A stretch of DNA of 64,000 nt from Neodontobutis hainanensis (lineage: Eukaryota; Chordata; Actinopteri; Gobiiformes; Odontobutidae), in contig JALDNG010000040.1 in assembly GCA_024349245.1 (NCBI GenBank), forward strand, positions 496,001 through 560,000. Reading direction: 5' to 3'. The translations under genes and the position numbers were made by a program. Shown here in pieces: positions 47,607-59,213 of the stretch. The notes beneath the pieces were generated by a model. It did no database searches. It was not told where the DNA came from and saw only the letters and a list, made by a program, of their open reading frames with translations. Each line of letters begins with the position of its first letter. Position 1 is the stretch's first letter.

Positions 47607-48399
47607 GTACCCCATTTGTAGAAGAAAAAAAACGATGGTTTTATTGATGAATAAAAGTCACCGTGACACCCATACACAATCCACAGCACTCAGAATGTTA
47701 AAGTTAGCTTCTTTTATTGAAGTGGGATTTGAAAGCCTGTAGATTTTTTAATGCTAGAATTGAATTAGCTTTAATTGTGGTCATTTTTATGATTTTCTTC
47801 ATGGACAACAGCACAGACAACATTGGTGATATATTTCAATCCTTTTAGCAATGCTTTGTTGGCGTTTTCTGTTGTTTTCTTTGGCTGGAGGGTTTTAATC
47901 ACTCCACAAACCTCCAAAATCCCCAAATTAAACAGAGCGCAATCACAAAACAGATTGGCGCATTTGTTGTTTATGTTGGAGAGACTCTCGAGGTAGTTGT
48001 GGGGGGACACTCTAATGCAATTTTTCATTTCCCCGTTTAATAAAAGCACAGCCCTATTGACAATTTGAATTTCTGTTTGTGTGTTTGTTAAACTTTCATT
48101 GAACTACTGCTCTATTTTGTAACTTTCCTTGAAAAACCCTCAATAAAAGATATATTCCCTGTTCACACTAACCATATTTCAAGCAAAAACTGACCTAATA
48201 CATCCATCTATCAGTTCAAATACTTCATCTATGACACAATTTCAGCTCCTGGGAATAAAACTGTCCATAGTGGCAGGCTGCACTCAAATAGCCACATAGA
48301 AATTGGAGAAGTATTCCCATCATGTTTCAGCCTCTTGCTCCGTCGCGCTGTAAAAGGTCAGCAGCCTTGTTAACACGATAACTCAAACTCTCCCATTGG

Positions 48400-48403
<4 letters not shown>

Positions 48404-48436
<33 letters not shown>

Positions 48437-48458
48437 GTGCGTGTGTGTGTGTGTGTGT
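48404..48458 (+). repeat. (TG)n microsatellite
   Basis: About 27 alternating TG steps, interrupted by two CG steps. Simple repeat within an intron; likely length-polymorphic. Confidence 0.95.
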
Positions 48459-48767
48459 CGGGAGATTGGGGAGATGTTTTCCCCAAAACTAAGTTCACGC
48501 CAAGGTTATCACAGTTGGTCAGACTTTTCCAACTATTTCTGTTGTTAGATTATTTATTTTTTGAGCCATTACTTCTTGTTGCTGCTCTTCCTGTTCCTAC
48601 AACTGCCCAGAGCTGACAGACATAAGTATTATTAGAGGAAAAGTGCTCATTAATTGGCCTTATTCTACAGGATTGTTTTAAAGACACCAGCATGACCCTG
48701 CAGGGCTACAGTAGGTGCTCACAGGCTGTAGAAAGGAGGGGTGTGGAAGGTTTTCATAAGAGTTAAA

Positions 48768-48822
48768 ATATAGCGCTTTTCTACCTGCTATAGTAGGCAC
48801 TCAAAGCGCTTTACATACAAGT
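48768..48822 (-). mobile_element. SINE 3' tail, reversed, next to a splice acceptor
   Basis: The minus strand reads GTAAAGCGCTTTGAGTGCCT, then ACTATAGCAGGTAGAAAAGC and GCTATA, the standard 3' tail of fish tRNA-derived SINEs. The tail ends only about 28 bases before the acceptor AG at 48849-48850. The polypyrimidine/branch region of the next coding exon therefore borders SINE sequence directly. Confidence 0.8.
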
Positions 48823-48850
48823 ATTGACTTATTTCCTGTCCCGGCCCCAG

Positions 48851-49098
48851 ACTTGAAGCCCCCTCCCCTGCCGCCCCAGAGCAGGAGGAACACTCTGAGC
48901 TGTCTGAGAGGAGCCGAGGGTGGCGGCATCCTGCGCAGCATCTCTGCATCTGACAGCATCAGCATCCTCCCCAGCTCTGAGGTGGCGTCCCAGCTTAGCT
49001 CCCCGGCGGCAGGCCCGGGACGAGGCGAAGGGGCGCCTGGTTGCCACGGGCGACGAGGCATGATGCAGGCCATAAAGAACGAGAGACGGGCCTCGAAG
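48851..49098 (+). CDS. htr2c: 5-HT2C-type receptor, second intracellular-loop-3 exon
   Basis: Phase-1 start completing an aspartate, then LKPPPLPPQSRRNTLSCLRG, a serine-rich stretch (RSISASDSISILPSS) and GRRGMMQAIKNERRASK. The last part matches the membrane-proximal end of loop 3 in 5-HT2C (GTMQAINNERKASK). The donor AAG|GTGAGA at 49099 is strong, phase 0. RRNTLS and RRAS are basic-directed kinase consensus sites. With the preceding exon the loop has about 130 residues, clearly longer than the roughly 75-80 of mammalian 5-HT2C. Confidence 0.92.
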
Positions 49099-50372
49099 GT
49101 GAGAAGAGAGCAGAGAGTTTAAAAATGTTCTGTATGAATGTGACACTATATGAGTTAGTCCCTATTATCATAAGAAAAGTTATTTAACAGGCAGCTATAG
49201 GTTTTGTAATAGTTCACACATCTGTAACAAACAACAGATACTGTATGTGAGCAGGATCTGAAACTTTATCTGTTATTATCTTACCAGCATCTTAACTTTC
49301 TCATCCATCTTTAATGCCAAACACCAAAGAATAGGGCTGCAATTATACATTACCAGTTTCAGATGTTGGAAAATGCACTCAAAAACTTTATATTTATATT
49401 ATAACGCCAAAATATCCGACTTGACATCTAGGTTGACCCGATGTCCAGATTTGTGCATTTTCAACATAAATAAATAAATCCCACAAACTAATTCTATTTC
49501 CCACATTTTCACAGCTATAGATAATTTATGAAAGACCTGTGACTTTGCTTTGTTGTCCTGTTGTAACAAAGCGAGGAAGATTGTCATCGCAGAGCTGCCA
49601 ATCAGAGCTGCCAATCAGTCAATCAATCAGCAGGATTAACAGCTCCAGTGCCAAAAACAGCTCCGCCCACAATGCAAAGCAGGAAACAAAATTCAGCTTA
49701 TTTTTAAACCCAGTGAACTGACACCATCATAAGAGCACATTAATAACACTTAAAAGGAACAACCTCAATAATACGTAAAATCAGATCCAATTAATACTAA
49801 ATGTCTTGACGTTAAACATTGTAGTCAAAAAGAAGTCTGTGTTGTTCAACGGGAAAGTTATCTGATCCATATTTTAAAAGTTATTAATGTTACTGATGTT
49901 AAACTATAATTTAGTGAAACTTTAAGAAGTTGATATTATCTTAAGGGGTTGTACAGTAAGGCATCTGTTATGTTTCTCTTCATGTGTATGGCACTGGCAA
50001 AAACTCTGATAGATGCATACACAGAAAGAAACCTTTTTGTTTTTTTGCCCTCATCTAAAGGCTTGTCAGATATTGTATGCTCATAAATGTATTTTGTCAT
50101 TCTAGATAGATAGATCTTATCTTAAAAAAAATTCAGTCCTACAATCCAAAAGCAACTAGCTTTACTTGATTTCACTTCAGCAGTTTTAGAGTATCACCCA
50201 ATAAGTGTACCTCAAACATTAGGAAAAGTATTTTAAAATGGATCTGATGAAATGTGATTAAGAAGAAAAAACTCTTGGTTGTATTAACTTCACACTGCCC
50301 TATTCTTCTTTCGTTTTCAGCTCTCTCTTCTCTTTTCACTTCACTTCATTTTCTCTTTCTGTCTGGTTACAG
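49099..50372 (+). other. htr2c intron, about 1.3 kb
   Basis: Phase-0 intron from GTGAGA to GGTTACAG with a good pyrimidine tract (CTCTCTTCTCTTTTCACTTC region). The ATCAGAGCTGCC block at about 49590-49615 is duplicated in tandem. No gene inside. Confidence 0.85.
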
Positions 50373-50933
50373 GTGCTGGGAATAGTCTTCTTTCTCTTCC
50401 TCATCATGTGGTGTCCCTTTTTCATCACTAACGTCACTTTCGTTTTGTGCCGCGGCTCCTGCAACGAGTCCTTGCTGCACGACTTGTTGAACGTCTTTGT
50501 TTGGGTGGGCTACATCTCTTCGGGGGTCAACCCTTTGGTGTACACTCTCTTCAACAAGACTTACCGGAGAGCCTTTTCCAGCTACATCCGCTGTCGGTAC
50601 AAAGTCGGGGCAAACGCTCCCGGGAGTAAGACCCTTTTAGTCCCGCCCCCTTGTCCGTCGCATGCCGTTACGCCTTTGCTAATGGCCGGCAAAACAGGCA
50701 TGGACCGCAATAGTAACTGTCGAAACGGCGGAAGGGGCGATAACGGACGGTTAACGGTGGATCCCGAGGACACGACAGACGACGGGACGCAATTCGGAGG
50801 AGTTTCGTTAAGCGTCTCCGAATGTCAAAACATAGGCATTCTTTCGGAAACTGAACCCGAAACGGAATTGGAACAAGAGTTGTCAATCATCAGCTTTAGC
50901 CCCGCCTCCAGGGAACTTACAAGCAGCGTGTGA
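50373..50933 (+). CDS. htr2c: 5-HT2C-type receptor, terminal exon (TM6, TM7, C-tail)
   Basis: The 186 residues begin VLGIVFFLFLIMWCPFFITN (TM6 with the WCPFF toggle-switch motif). NVFVWVGYISSGVNPLVYTL (TM7 with NPLVY) and FNKTYRRAFSSYIRCRYKV (helix 8 with a palmitoylatable cysteine) follow. The long C-tail is rich in acidic and polar residues. The chain ends ELTSSV; SSV fits the class I PDZ ligand with which 5-HT2C ends (SSV). The stop is TGA at 50931-50933. Codons 50630-50900 of the tail use many CpG-containing codons, unlike the AT-rich surroundings. Asn replaces some mammalian residues in loop 3 (CRGSCNESLL), but the loop cysteines are kept. Confidence 0.96.
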   Translation: MLGIVFFLFLIMWCPFFITNVTFVLCRGSCNESLLHDLLNVFVWVGYISSGVNPLVYTLFNKTYRRAFSSYIRCRYKVGANAPGSKTLLVPPPCPSHAVTPLLMAGKTGMDRNSNCRNGGRGDNGRLTVDPEDTTDDGTQFGGVSLSVSECQNIGILSETEPETELEQELSIISFSPASRELTSSV

Positions 50934-51467
50934 CGGTGAATAAAGATTAAAAAAATGGATATGTTTTAACTTCTGAAGGCTGGAACTAGAGGGGAATCCA
51001 CAGCTGGGCGATATTTGAAACTGGTTCATGGATGCTTTGAATGTACGAGAAAAGAACTAAGGATTTATCCCCATGATGAAATGTCTTGAAGAGAACAAGC
51101 ATCTGAGTATTTTGAACCCAGCAAATACTTCCACTTCACTTTAACATGCTTAGGTCTAGTGCATGTTGTGAGGGTTACAGAAGAAGAAGAAGTGGATTGA
51201 AGTGGCCCTTAATGGAGACCCTTTGTGTTTGGAGCACCATTGTGTGAGGGTCACTGGGTTAAGGCCTTCTCAGAGCCTTAGTGCAGTTGCATGTGGATTC
51301 CCTTCACACCCAGCAAACTAAACCAAATCTATTTTTTTTTCTGACTTAAAACTCCTGAGCATGTAAAATCAAACTGTCCAGCCGACACAAAAGGAGGCGC
51401 TCGAAGCTGAGGTGAAAGACATGAAGGAATGTACAAGGCCACTGGTCTCTGGTGGTGGACATGCAGT

Positions 51468-51479
51468 GCCATCTGGTGG
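51468..51479 (-). promoter_or_regulatory. Candidate CTCF core site
   Basis: The minus strand reads CCACCAGATGGC, a full match to the core CCASYAGRKGGC, in the same orientation as the site at 45653. It lies about 0.5 kb after the receptor stop codon. Motif match only. Confidence 0.3.
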
Positions 51480-52116
51480 TCAGTGACAAAAACGCACGCC
51501 CAGAGAAGTCTACAGGTTCTTCTTGAAACGTCCAAGGGTTAAAGAGCTAAACGAACGGCGGAGGCCTTGGGTCCAACACAGATGTCAGGCTCGTTTTCCA
51601 TCAAATAGGTTCATTATAGAAAAGTCTCAAAATTCTTAATGTGTTACCAATCACTAAAGCATTAAACACAACGGTTCTGTACAATACCGATGGGTAAAAA
51701 ATGCATATACTGCCCAAACGTTCTTTCTTTTAGTTTTATCATCTGTCATTCATGGGATTGTCGTTTGCAGTGATCAAAGCTAACTTATTTACTATAAAGT
51801 AACTCAATTTAGGGCCTTTCCAAGTTGAAATATAGTCCAGTCCATTTAAATGTCAAAACATTGCTTGAACGTTTAAAACATTTCAATGGTGGAAAGATCA
51901 GCTTAAATCTGGCGAAAACATCTTAATTTCAAGGTCCTTAAGCTGTAGTTTTAGGTTTTGTTGTAGCTGTAGCTTTGTATCGCTCAAGTGTTCAGAAATT
52001 TCGGTCACCCTCATCTTGATGTCAATGTGGCCCTTTCTAAGTAACAATCATTAATTCAATCTAACTTTGGATGACATAAAAACAGCATAGACTTTGTATG
52101 ACCAAAAAGTGTCATG

Positions 52117-52122
52117 AATAAA
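52117..52122 (+). terminator. Candidate polyadenylation signal of htr2c
   Basis: AATAAA within CATGAATAAAAATC, about 1.2 kb downstream of the stop codon. It is one of several such hexamers in AT-rich DNA, so the assignment is weak without transcript ends. Confidence 0.25.
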
Positions 52123-55100
52123 AATCAAATCTCACTGTTTATTTGAAACTTCATCAGTTTTTTTACAGTTATTTCTCAAAGCTAATAAGTGGCTCCAAAT
52201 TGACAATATTGCCTTGTTGCTTTGTTGCATGTACTCTCTGTTTCAAAAACATCAGAGCATTTATCTGAGGCTTTTCTCTGCTCTTTAAGATTCGAGGCAT
52301 TGCTTTTGAAAGACAACGTATTCCTATCTTCTTAATGAGAAGGGAATTTGGTTAGACATTACAGAAATTCTCAGATACCCTAAAAAGAAGTGTATAGCAT
52401 TAGCTTTAACTTTTCCAGCCAAATAAATTCGACCAGTTAGCCGAAGATAAAAGAAACATCCATCATTGGTAGATTGGATAATTACCTTTTGTACACAACA
52501 GCCACAGACATTTATTATTTATAATACATAGTTGTATTTCAGGTAAAGTTTAAAGATTTGGTCATGGTTTAGACATAAAATCCACTGTTTGAGGTAAGAA
52601 AAAATATAGCTACAGCCATAATAATCATCATAGACATGTCTGTGAAGGTTCTCAGTCATCCAGGTCATCTTAAGAAAAGGTTGTCTGGACTCGTCTCTCT
52701 CCTGGAAAACTAAGTCCAACATCATTGACAATTGTAGCCTGTTGTGTTTAGGTCTAGGCACAGCAACAACTTCATAGAAGTTAGGAAATTATGTCTTTGT
52801 CACAGCACTGACCAAATTTTCCTTTACAAACCAGCATCTTATTGTCAAATATTCCTATAACACTGCATTTTATGGCCCTATAAAATCAATAAGTGGTGTT
52901 TTCTCTGGTGAGGTCCTGTCTGAAATGTCTGCACAGTTTCGTACACAGTTGAATAACTTCTGGAGCCAATAGATTGATGCACATTAGAGAAAAAAAAGTG
53001 TATGTAATTTTCTATAATGCAATTTAGAAAGTGAACATTTAGCAGCTATGTAGTTCAACAGAGCTAAACGCTAAACTTTGTAATTTTCTCTTCCACCATA
53101 GCAATATTTCAACTGAAGTAGCTGTCATTTTCCCCAGTGACTGATGTTCCCCTTGGACATCAGACAGTCTAAACCTGATCCGCCTGAATGTACAACCTTT
53201 TCTACCCATAAAATCCGGAGCCTGAGGTCTGCCGCCGCCTCTTTCGAAACAACAAACTGTGTATAATTTCTCTCTTTGTATGCTACAGACTTATACAGTG
53301 GTGGTTTGAACCACTTTTCTCTCCAAAAAGGGGAGGTCTTCATGAGCTAAAGTTGGTTGTGGTTTGGCCTCGGCGTATTTTTGCATGTTTGATGGCCAAA
53401 GGGTCCTCTCTGGCTGCGTTCACACTGGACTCAAAAGTAGTGCTGATCTAGTTTGTTATAAGGAAAATGATTCAAGAGTCAGTTAACTCCACTACAAAAA
53501 GAGTGGAGGTCTGTTTGCTTTTTAAAGATATGTTTGCTCTGCAACACGTCCTGTTTTTTATTTTGTTGTTTTTTGTTTTTTCCTATTCTGGAGCACAAAA
53601 AATACCCAAAGGTGCCATCTTAGGTTCCTTTTTTTATAATTATTTTATTTAGGAGTCAGTCATCAAATTTCAAAACTTTTCAAAAATCACTGTTTCTCCT
53701 AAATGCTGTATAAAAATGCAGTTCATGTGATGTTAAGTGGAGTGTCAAGAAGTTAAAACTCATTACCTGGTCTTAAATAAATAGTTACAGATTGATTGAT
53801 TGATTGATTTTTTTTGTTATTCAATAATAATCATTTCAAATGTAAAAAATGTTGATCTGGGCCACTTTTGTCTAGTGTGAACGTAGCCTCAATCTCATTC
53901 TACCGTTTTGTTTGAACAATCATCGAAGTAGTTGCATGCAATCCTGGTAGTGGGCTTTTACCAGACTTCAAAATATTGACAATGAACTGCAATACGGAGA
54001 GGACTTTCTGAACCAAGTGTGAGTGAACACAGCTAAAGCCAGACCGGCCAACTCATGTCGCAATGTAATAACTGTATGTTCCCTGTGTGTGCACCAGGCC
54101 CGGACCAAATCACTGCCTGAGACTGATTCAGTGACTTTTACGGCCGTCAGTGACATATGAAAGTAATCGCCCTCAGAGGATTTCAGACAATAATTGAATC
54201 CTGGTCTGGTCGTGTAGAAATATCCAGAGCTCTTTACTGACAGAGTTAGATTTGAACAAATCAGTAACAGGTGGATTTATAATCAAATAGTGGTTAAGGT
54301 TTGTCAGGCCATTTTCTTGTCCTTCAATGTCTTTTTAACAATCTCCATTAAAACAAATCTTTTGGTTTTTAATAAAAATAGACTTCTTTACTGACAACTG
54401 TAACTCAAGCTTAACTGTTGTATTATGGGCATCATTCTTTCATTTAAAACAGGATGTATGTCCAGGATATGGTCTTTGATTAAGAAAAAGTTCAAAGCTC
54501 TATACTCTCAGTACCTTAACCCTAAATCTGACATAATGGTAAATGTTCAATGAGTCACAGCTCACTTTAGCTTGCTAGCTGGGTATGTTTTCATGGAATT
54601 AGGACGTCTTTTAAAATTACTGCTATAGAACAATTTTTTTCTCAATAAAACTGCTGATAATGCTAAAGGAAGATTAAGTCTAACAGTACACAATATTAAT
54701 GAGCGTAATACTTCTGATGTCCAGACACTGAGTACTTTAAATTGAGTATTCACTGATACCGAGTATTCATTCAGTAGTCATTCTGAAGCTGTTCCACCAG
54801 TCCTTTAAACATACTTAGAAAAGATATGAGTTTGATTTTTCTGGCTCCATTTAATGCTTTCTATTAACAACCCCGAATAAAGATGGAACTTGACTTCTTA
54901 CAGGCTTTTACAAACAAGACGATTATGTTTCTGACTGCAACACTTTCACGTATTGTACCAGAATTCATTTGTCTTTCTGTTAACATAAATGAACATAAAA
55001 GAAAAACTTGTCATTAAAGAGCTCAAACAATAACCAGAGCTGCAGGTTGTAAAAGAGTTGGACAAAAACCCCACTTCTCTTTTTCTTTCTGCCACTAAAA

Positions 55101-57139
55101 CCTCTGGAACCAGCAGCATCACACACTTTGGAGCGTTAATAGGAGTTGTCTGGTTTGTCTCACTCTTGTACAGCCTGAACTCATGGGTTAGCTTCCTTTT
55201 TATATGTCCCTTTTGTTTTGCAGTGGCTGTTTTTATTTTACATTTTAATTGTAAATGTTTGTCTATGCCACATTTTAAGTTTATACAGCGATTATATCAT
55301 CCACCACACAATGTATATTTTTTTGAGTTTGTGTGATGCTGCTATTTATTTATTAAAAATATTATTCTAAAGTCTGGGCTGGTGTTTGTTTGTTTGTTGT
55401 TTTGTTGTTTTTGCATGTGAAGTTCTGCTCTAAACCAGTTTGAACTCAGTAACACGGAAAAGGCCACAGTGTCAAGGGAATCCTAAAATAGCAAATGTTG
55501 TTTTTTTAAATAGATGTGGCTCGGGCGACGCACGGCGGCTGCATTTAAATTGGATTTTGTCAGTGTTTGTATTCAGTTCACTTAATATGACAACACCACA
55601 GCACCTCAAAAACCCATTTGTGAAAGCCACCGCAGTAGATTATGTCCCTTTTCTACCAAGGGGCGGGGTAACAGAGGCAGCAGTCTAGCCTCACCTCAGC
55701 CTCGTGCTCTTCTAGGGGACTGAGGCCTTAGTTGAACCGCAGCTCCACTAAGACTCTATCACACTGACAATGAAAGTTTTTATAAGGTTGACCCATATTT
55801 ACAGAAACCGTAGGCTTGAAGGAATCTGTGACATTAGCTCTGGAAGATTAGAGTCAGATGCATTCCTGCCCCACACAAAGAAAGTTCCCTAGGCTCGTCG
55901 ACAAGGGTCTTTCTTTGTCAGGCCTACTCATTGCAACCGAAAGACACGTATTCAGCCAGAAGATGGCAGTAATGAGAAACCCAAACTGGTACATAATATT
56001 TGAAATATACCTTCCTTTTATTTGTGCAGAAAAAATGCAGAGACTGTATTTCTGTCTCTTTTACATAACTTCAGTGCTAATACAGAAAATAATTGGTAAG
56101 TAATACTCCAGTGTACTTTACTACACTACTATTACAAAAGATGCAGTTAAAAAACTGGATACATTTCACCTTCTACATTGCGTAGTTTCTCATAATGCAC
56201 TATAATCACTGAATAAACAGCAATAATAACAGGCAAATGTGTTTTTTCATGTACACATTTCTTTATAAAGCTTTGCTTACTTCTGAAGCAAACAGTATAT
56301 ACAGTAGGTTATGGCGTGCTCTTCAACCATAAGCTTTAGTCAGTATAGTTAAGGATATAAATAATTTATATCAGAGTAGCCTTGGCTTATATTATGTTAA
56401 AAGTAGTTCTTAAAATGATTTCAGACATGATGTGGTGACTTGACCTAAAGGAAATTTAACTATGCTTATTTACCCTTTTTTGGCAAAGTAATAATATTCT
56501 ATATAACCATTCAAAACAGAATAATATGTAGTGGGGCTGTTTGAGAGACAAGGTAAGGTTGAAAATAAAAGCTGAATAGGTAAGTAATGGCAGATATAAA
56601 AACTTTAAGGCCCTCAATACAAAAAATAAAAACAGTTCTATTACATTGTGGCTTTATGAAGACAGTATTTCAATGCTTTATTATAATTACCAATCAGCTT
56701 CTTGGTTAAATGCATTCAGCGTAATAATAATTATGATGGGTGATAAAATGTCTGTATCGAACTTCATCTTAATAAATCAGCACCAAGGACAGCGACGTAA
56801 ACCTGGAGCCGAGACAAACAGCCACAGCGCCGCTCAGTGGACACGATGAGAAACGTCATATTTTAAAGTAATTTGCTACAAAATAAAGCCCATAAACCAG
56901 ACTGGAAATTCAGTGGGTTCCACGTGAGCAAAACTAACAACAGGTTACATGTAGACTTCTTCTTCTATGATGCACACTGTTAGATGAAACAGGAATCGGA
57001 TTATAAGATAGTTTTCGCGGTATTTTAAGATCAAATGTGGCCTAATGTCTGTTTAATCCTGTTTTATTATTAAACGAGCGTCTACTCCACGTTTCTACCC
57101 TGTTCCCAGCCTCCTCGTCGCTCTCCTTGTATTAGCATC

Positions 57140-57345
57140 CCCCTCACGTGCAGCCCGCGGGGCCGCTCGAGTGGGTGGGCTTTATTATCGGAAAACATCG
57201 GAACACTTCGGAGACGCACGCGCACTTCATCCCGTTCCGCCGACTTTGTTGCTGCGTCTGTTTCAGCGACGGGCGTCAAGCCTACGACAAACACCGGCGG
57301 AAACGCAGGTTGAAAGAGACAGATTTCACAATAAAGTCTCGTGTG
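57140..57345. promoter_or_regulatory. CpG-rich segment, possible promoter
   Basis: A sudden rise in G+C and CpG (GCAGCCCGCGGGGCCGCTCG, GAGACGCACGCGCACTTC, CACCGGCGGAAACGCAGG) in AT-rich surroundings. Frames run through on both strands (57148-57357 and 57082-57372) without recognisable homology, as expected of CpG-rich DNA with few stops. It may be a 5' regulatory segment; direction is not clear. Confidence 0.4.
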
Positions 57346-57949
57346 GTAACTGGATAAATTAAGTTTTTGCAAACAAATGACTTAAAACCACAATGAGCCC
57401 ATTATTCACGACATGTTTAATATTTTATTAGAGCAGACAATAGACTATAGCGTATTATAAGCCCATTAATAAAGGTTTAAAATTAAAAATAAATTAAACA
57501 TTTCTGCCTCACAGCAAGAGAAGAAATGTTTTTGTCAGTGTGCGTTTTCAAGCACCTGGTTTCTCATGAGCCTGATTATTGATTATTGTGTCAATCCTTT
57601 CTAATGTAACTGTAATAACTGTTTTTTCTGCCACTCCTTCCAGGACTGACCACAATCTGACTGATTAAAAAAACAAGCCCCTTTGCTCAGAGGGAACCCA
57701 TGGGACCACCAGGAGGCCAGGCAGACCCTGAGAACCAGAGTCAACGCTGCCTGACACCTGGATCAGTCCCACAACTCTTTTACATCCCTTTGAATGATGC
57801 TTTACTATTAATGTGATAAGAAAGAATTTATTCATTTATCATTACTTTAGGGATCTGCTTGAGTATAGTATAAGTATTTTAATAACTTTATAATTACACT
57901 GGTTGTTTTAAAAGGTAATATGCTTTTACTTTGAAGAATGTGAAGAGGT

Positions 57950-58310
57950 ACACTTTTCCTTATCATTGAGTGTCTGTTTTACTTTGAAGTCCCAACCGGA
58001 AGCTTTGTTTTTAACCCTGTTACGCAGCTTCATTGCTTTGGTTTTCGACGGACGCTGCCTTGGAAACGACTAACCCCGAGCACGCAGCTGCGTTGGTGAA
58101 ACAGAGACCCAGATTTCCACACTTCAAAGCCTTCCTCCTCCTTTTCTTTTCTTTTTTAACTCCTTTTCATCCATCACTGCTCCGTCCATTCGTCGCCTGA
58201 CTGCATCCACCCTGCGAGCCATGGACGAGCTGCGACGAGCCGCTTGACCGAGAGCAGAGCGTGGATCCGAGGAGTAGAGAGCCGTGGTGTGTAGCTCTAA
58301 CGAAAGCCAG
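57950..58310 (+). promoter_or_regulatory. Candidate promoter and non-coding first exon of an unidentified gene
   Basis: CpG-containing sequence with a long pyrimidine tract (CCTTCCTCCTCCTTTTCTTT, about 58130-58156) leads to a short upstream frame: ATG at 58221, eight codons MDELRRAA, TGA at 58245. It then reaches a strong splice donor, CCAG|GTAAAT at 58311. This looks like a vertebrate 5' UTR exon on the + strand whose coding exons would lie beyond 64000. No downstream coding exon was found in the window, so the gene cannot be named. CpG enrichment continues weakly to about 58600. Confidence 0.45.
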
Positions 58311-58619
58311 GTAAATCTATCCCCAACGGGCTCTGGATGTGACACAGTAACGGTGCGCACATGCCTCCTCTGATCTGGGGGCGTCGTCCACTCACCATTC
58401 ACCCCTCATTGGATCACGTTTTTTTTCCATGTTTTAATTTCTTTTCCTTCGTCGTTTCCATCGCCAGCTCTGCCCCTGGTGTGGTCAGGTGTCTCAAAAT
58501 GTCACCAGTTGGCGGATGTGGCACGGTTTGGCACGGGTCTGTGGTGAGCAGAGCGCGAGCAGCAGGGGTTTGTTTGGAGGTGTGTGCACAGGATTAGACC
58601 GGGCTTTAAGAAGGCCGTC

Positions 58620-59213
58620 TGTTTGATAAAAATACAACTACGCGCCTTATTTTTATAAAAAAAAAAATTAACACGGGGTACGTGACAGGCCTACGAGTGT
58701 TCACAGGCTACACCCTTAAACTCTCGAAGGAATACGGATCAGGTTATGTACATGAACATTTACTTTAATCCAGGTTTCATTCCGAGCTGCGCTAAACACT
58801 ATTGCACAGATGATACAAACCTGCCATTTTTCTCTTGAGTAAAGGTTCTGAAAACAAAATATAGTACAATGAATACCATAACCATAGTAGAGTCAATATA
58901 TATATATAGAGTTGATTTTTCTTCAGAAGCTTTACACTGAGGCGTCAACCCAAGCCACATTAGGCATTTCAAGCTATGCATATTGATAATTATACATTCA
59001 TTCATACGCTTTTAAATTTTTCAAAGCAGTTCAATGTGTTCATTTCCGCCCAGTCCTTCAAAATAAAGTATAACACGGTATAACATCAAACTATATATAA
59101 ATTAACTTAGCTCACGTTTGAGGCCTACTTTGGGTTGGGGCCCCAGACAGTTCCCTGGTACACCCAGTTTGGAGGCCGTCTTGAATCCAAGGCTAGAATT
59201 AAACACTCTAAAT
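58620..59213. other. Non-coding AT-rich stretch
   Basis: Possible first-intron sequence of the unidentified gene whose first exon may end at 58310. It contains a short TA run at about 58896-58912. No coding homology. Confidence 0.5.

Larger units (their letters stand above)
47607..48850 (+). other. htr2c intron, about 1.2 kb, with a TG microsatellite
   Basis: The intron carries a (TG)n tract with CG interruptions at about 48404-48458 and a reversed SINE tail at 48768-48822. It ends with CCCGGCCCCAG at 48850. The pyrimidine tract before this acceptor is short and C/G-rich. Confidence 0.85.
50934..57060 (+). other. Downstream of the receptor: probable 3' UTR, then intergenic DNA
   Basis: No coding sequence is recognised. 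An AATAAA at 50939-50944 lies only five bases after the stop and is unlikely to be the main signal. Another, AATAAA at 52117-52122, would give a UTR of about 1.2 kb. A CTCF-core match lies at 51468-51479. A short GATT repeat lies at about 53790-53808. Frames at 52519-52761, 53125-53343 and 55058-55336 have no recognisable homology. Confidence 0.5.

Noticed and set aside
50939..50944. AATAAA five bases after the stop as the main polyadenylation signal
   Set aside because: It would leave a 3' UTR of about 25 bases, which is improbable for this type of gene.
58124..58402. 92-codon minus-strand frame across the candidate first exon
   Set aside because: Low-complexity and basic, with no homology. 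It is explained by CpG-rich and pyrimidine-rich composition on the other strand.
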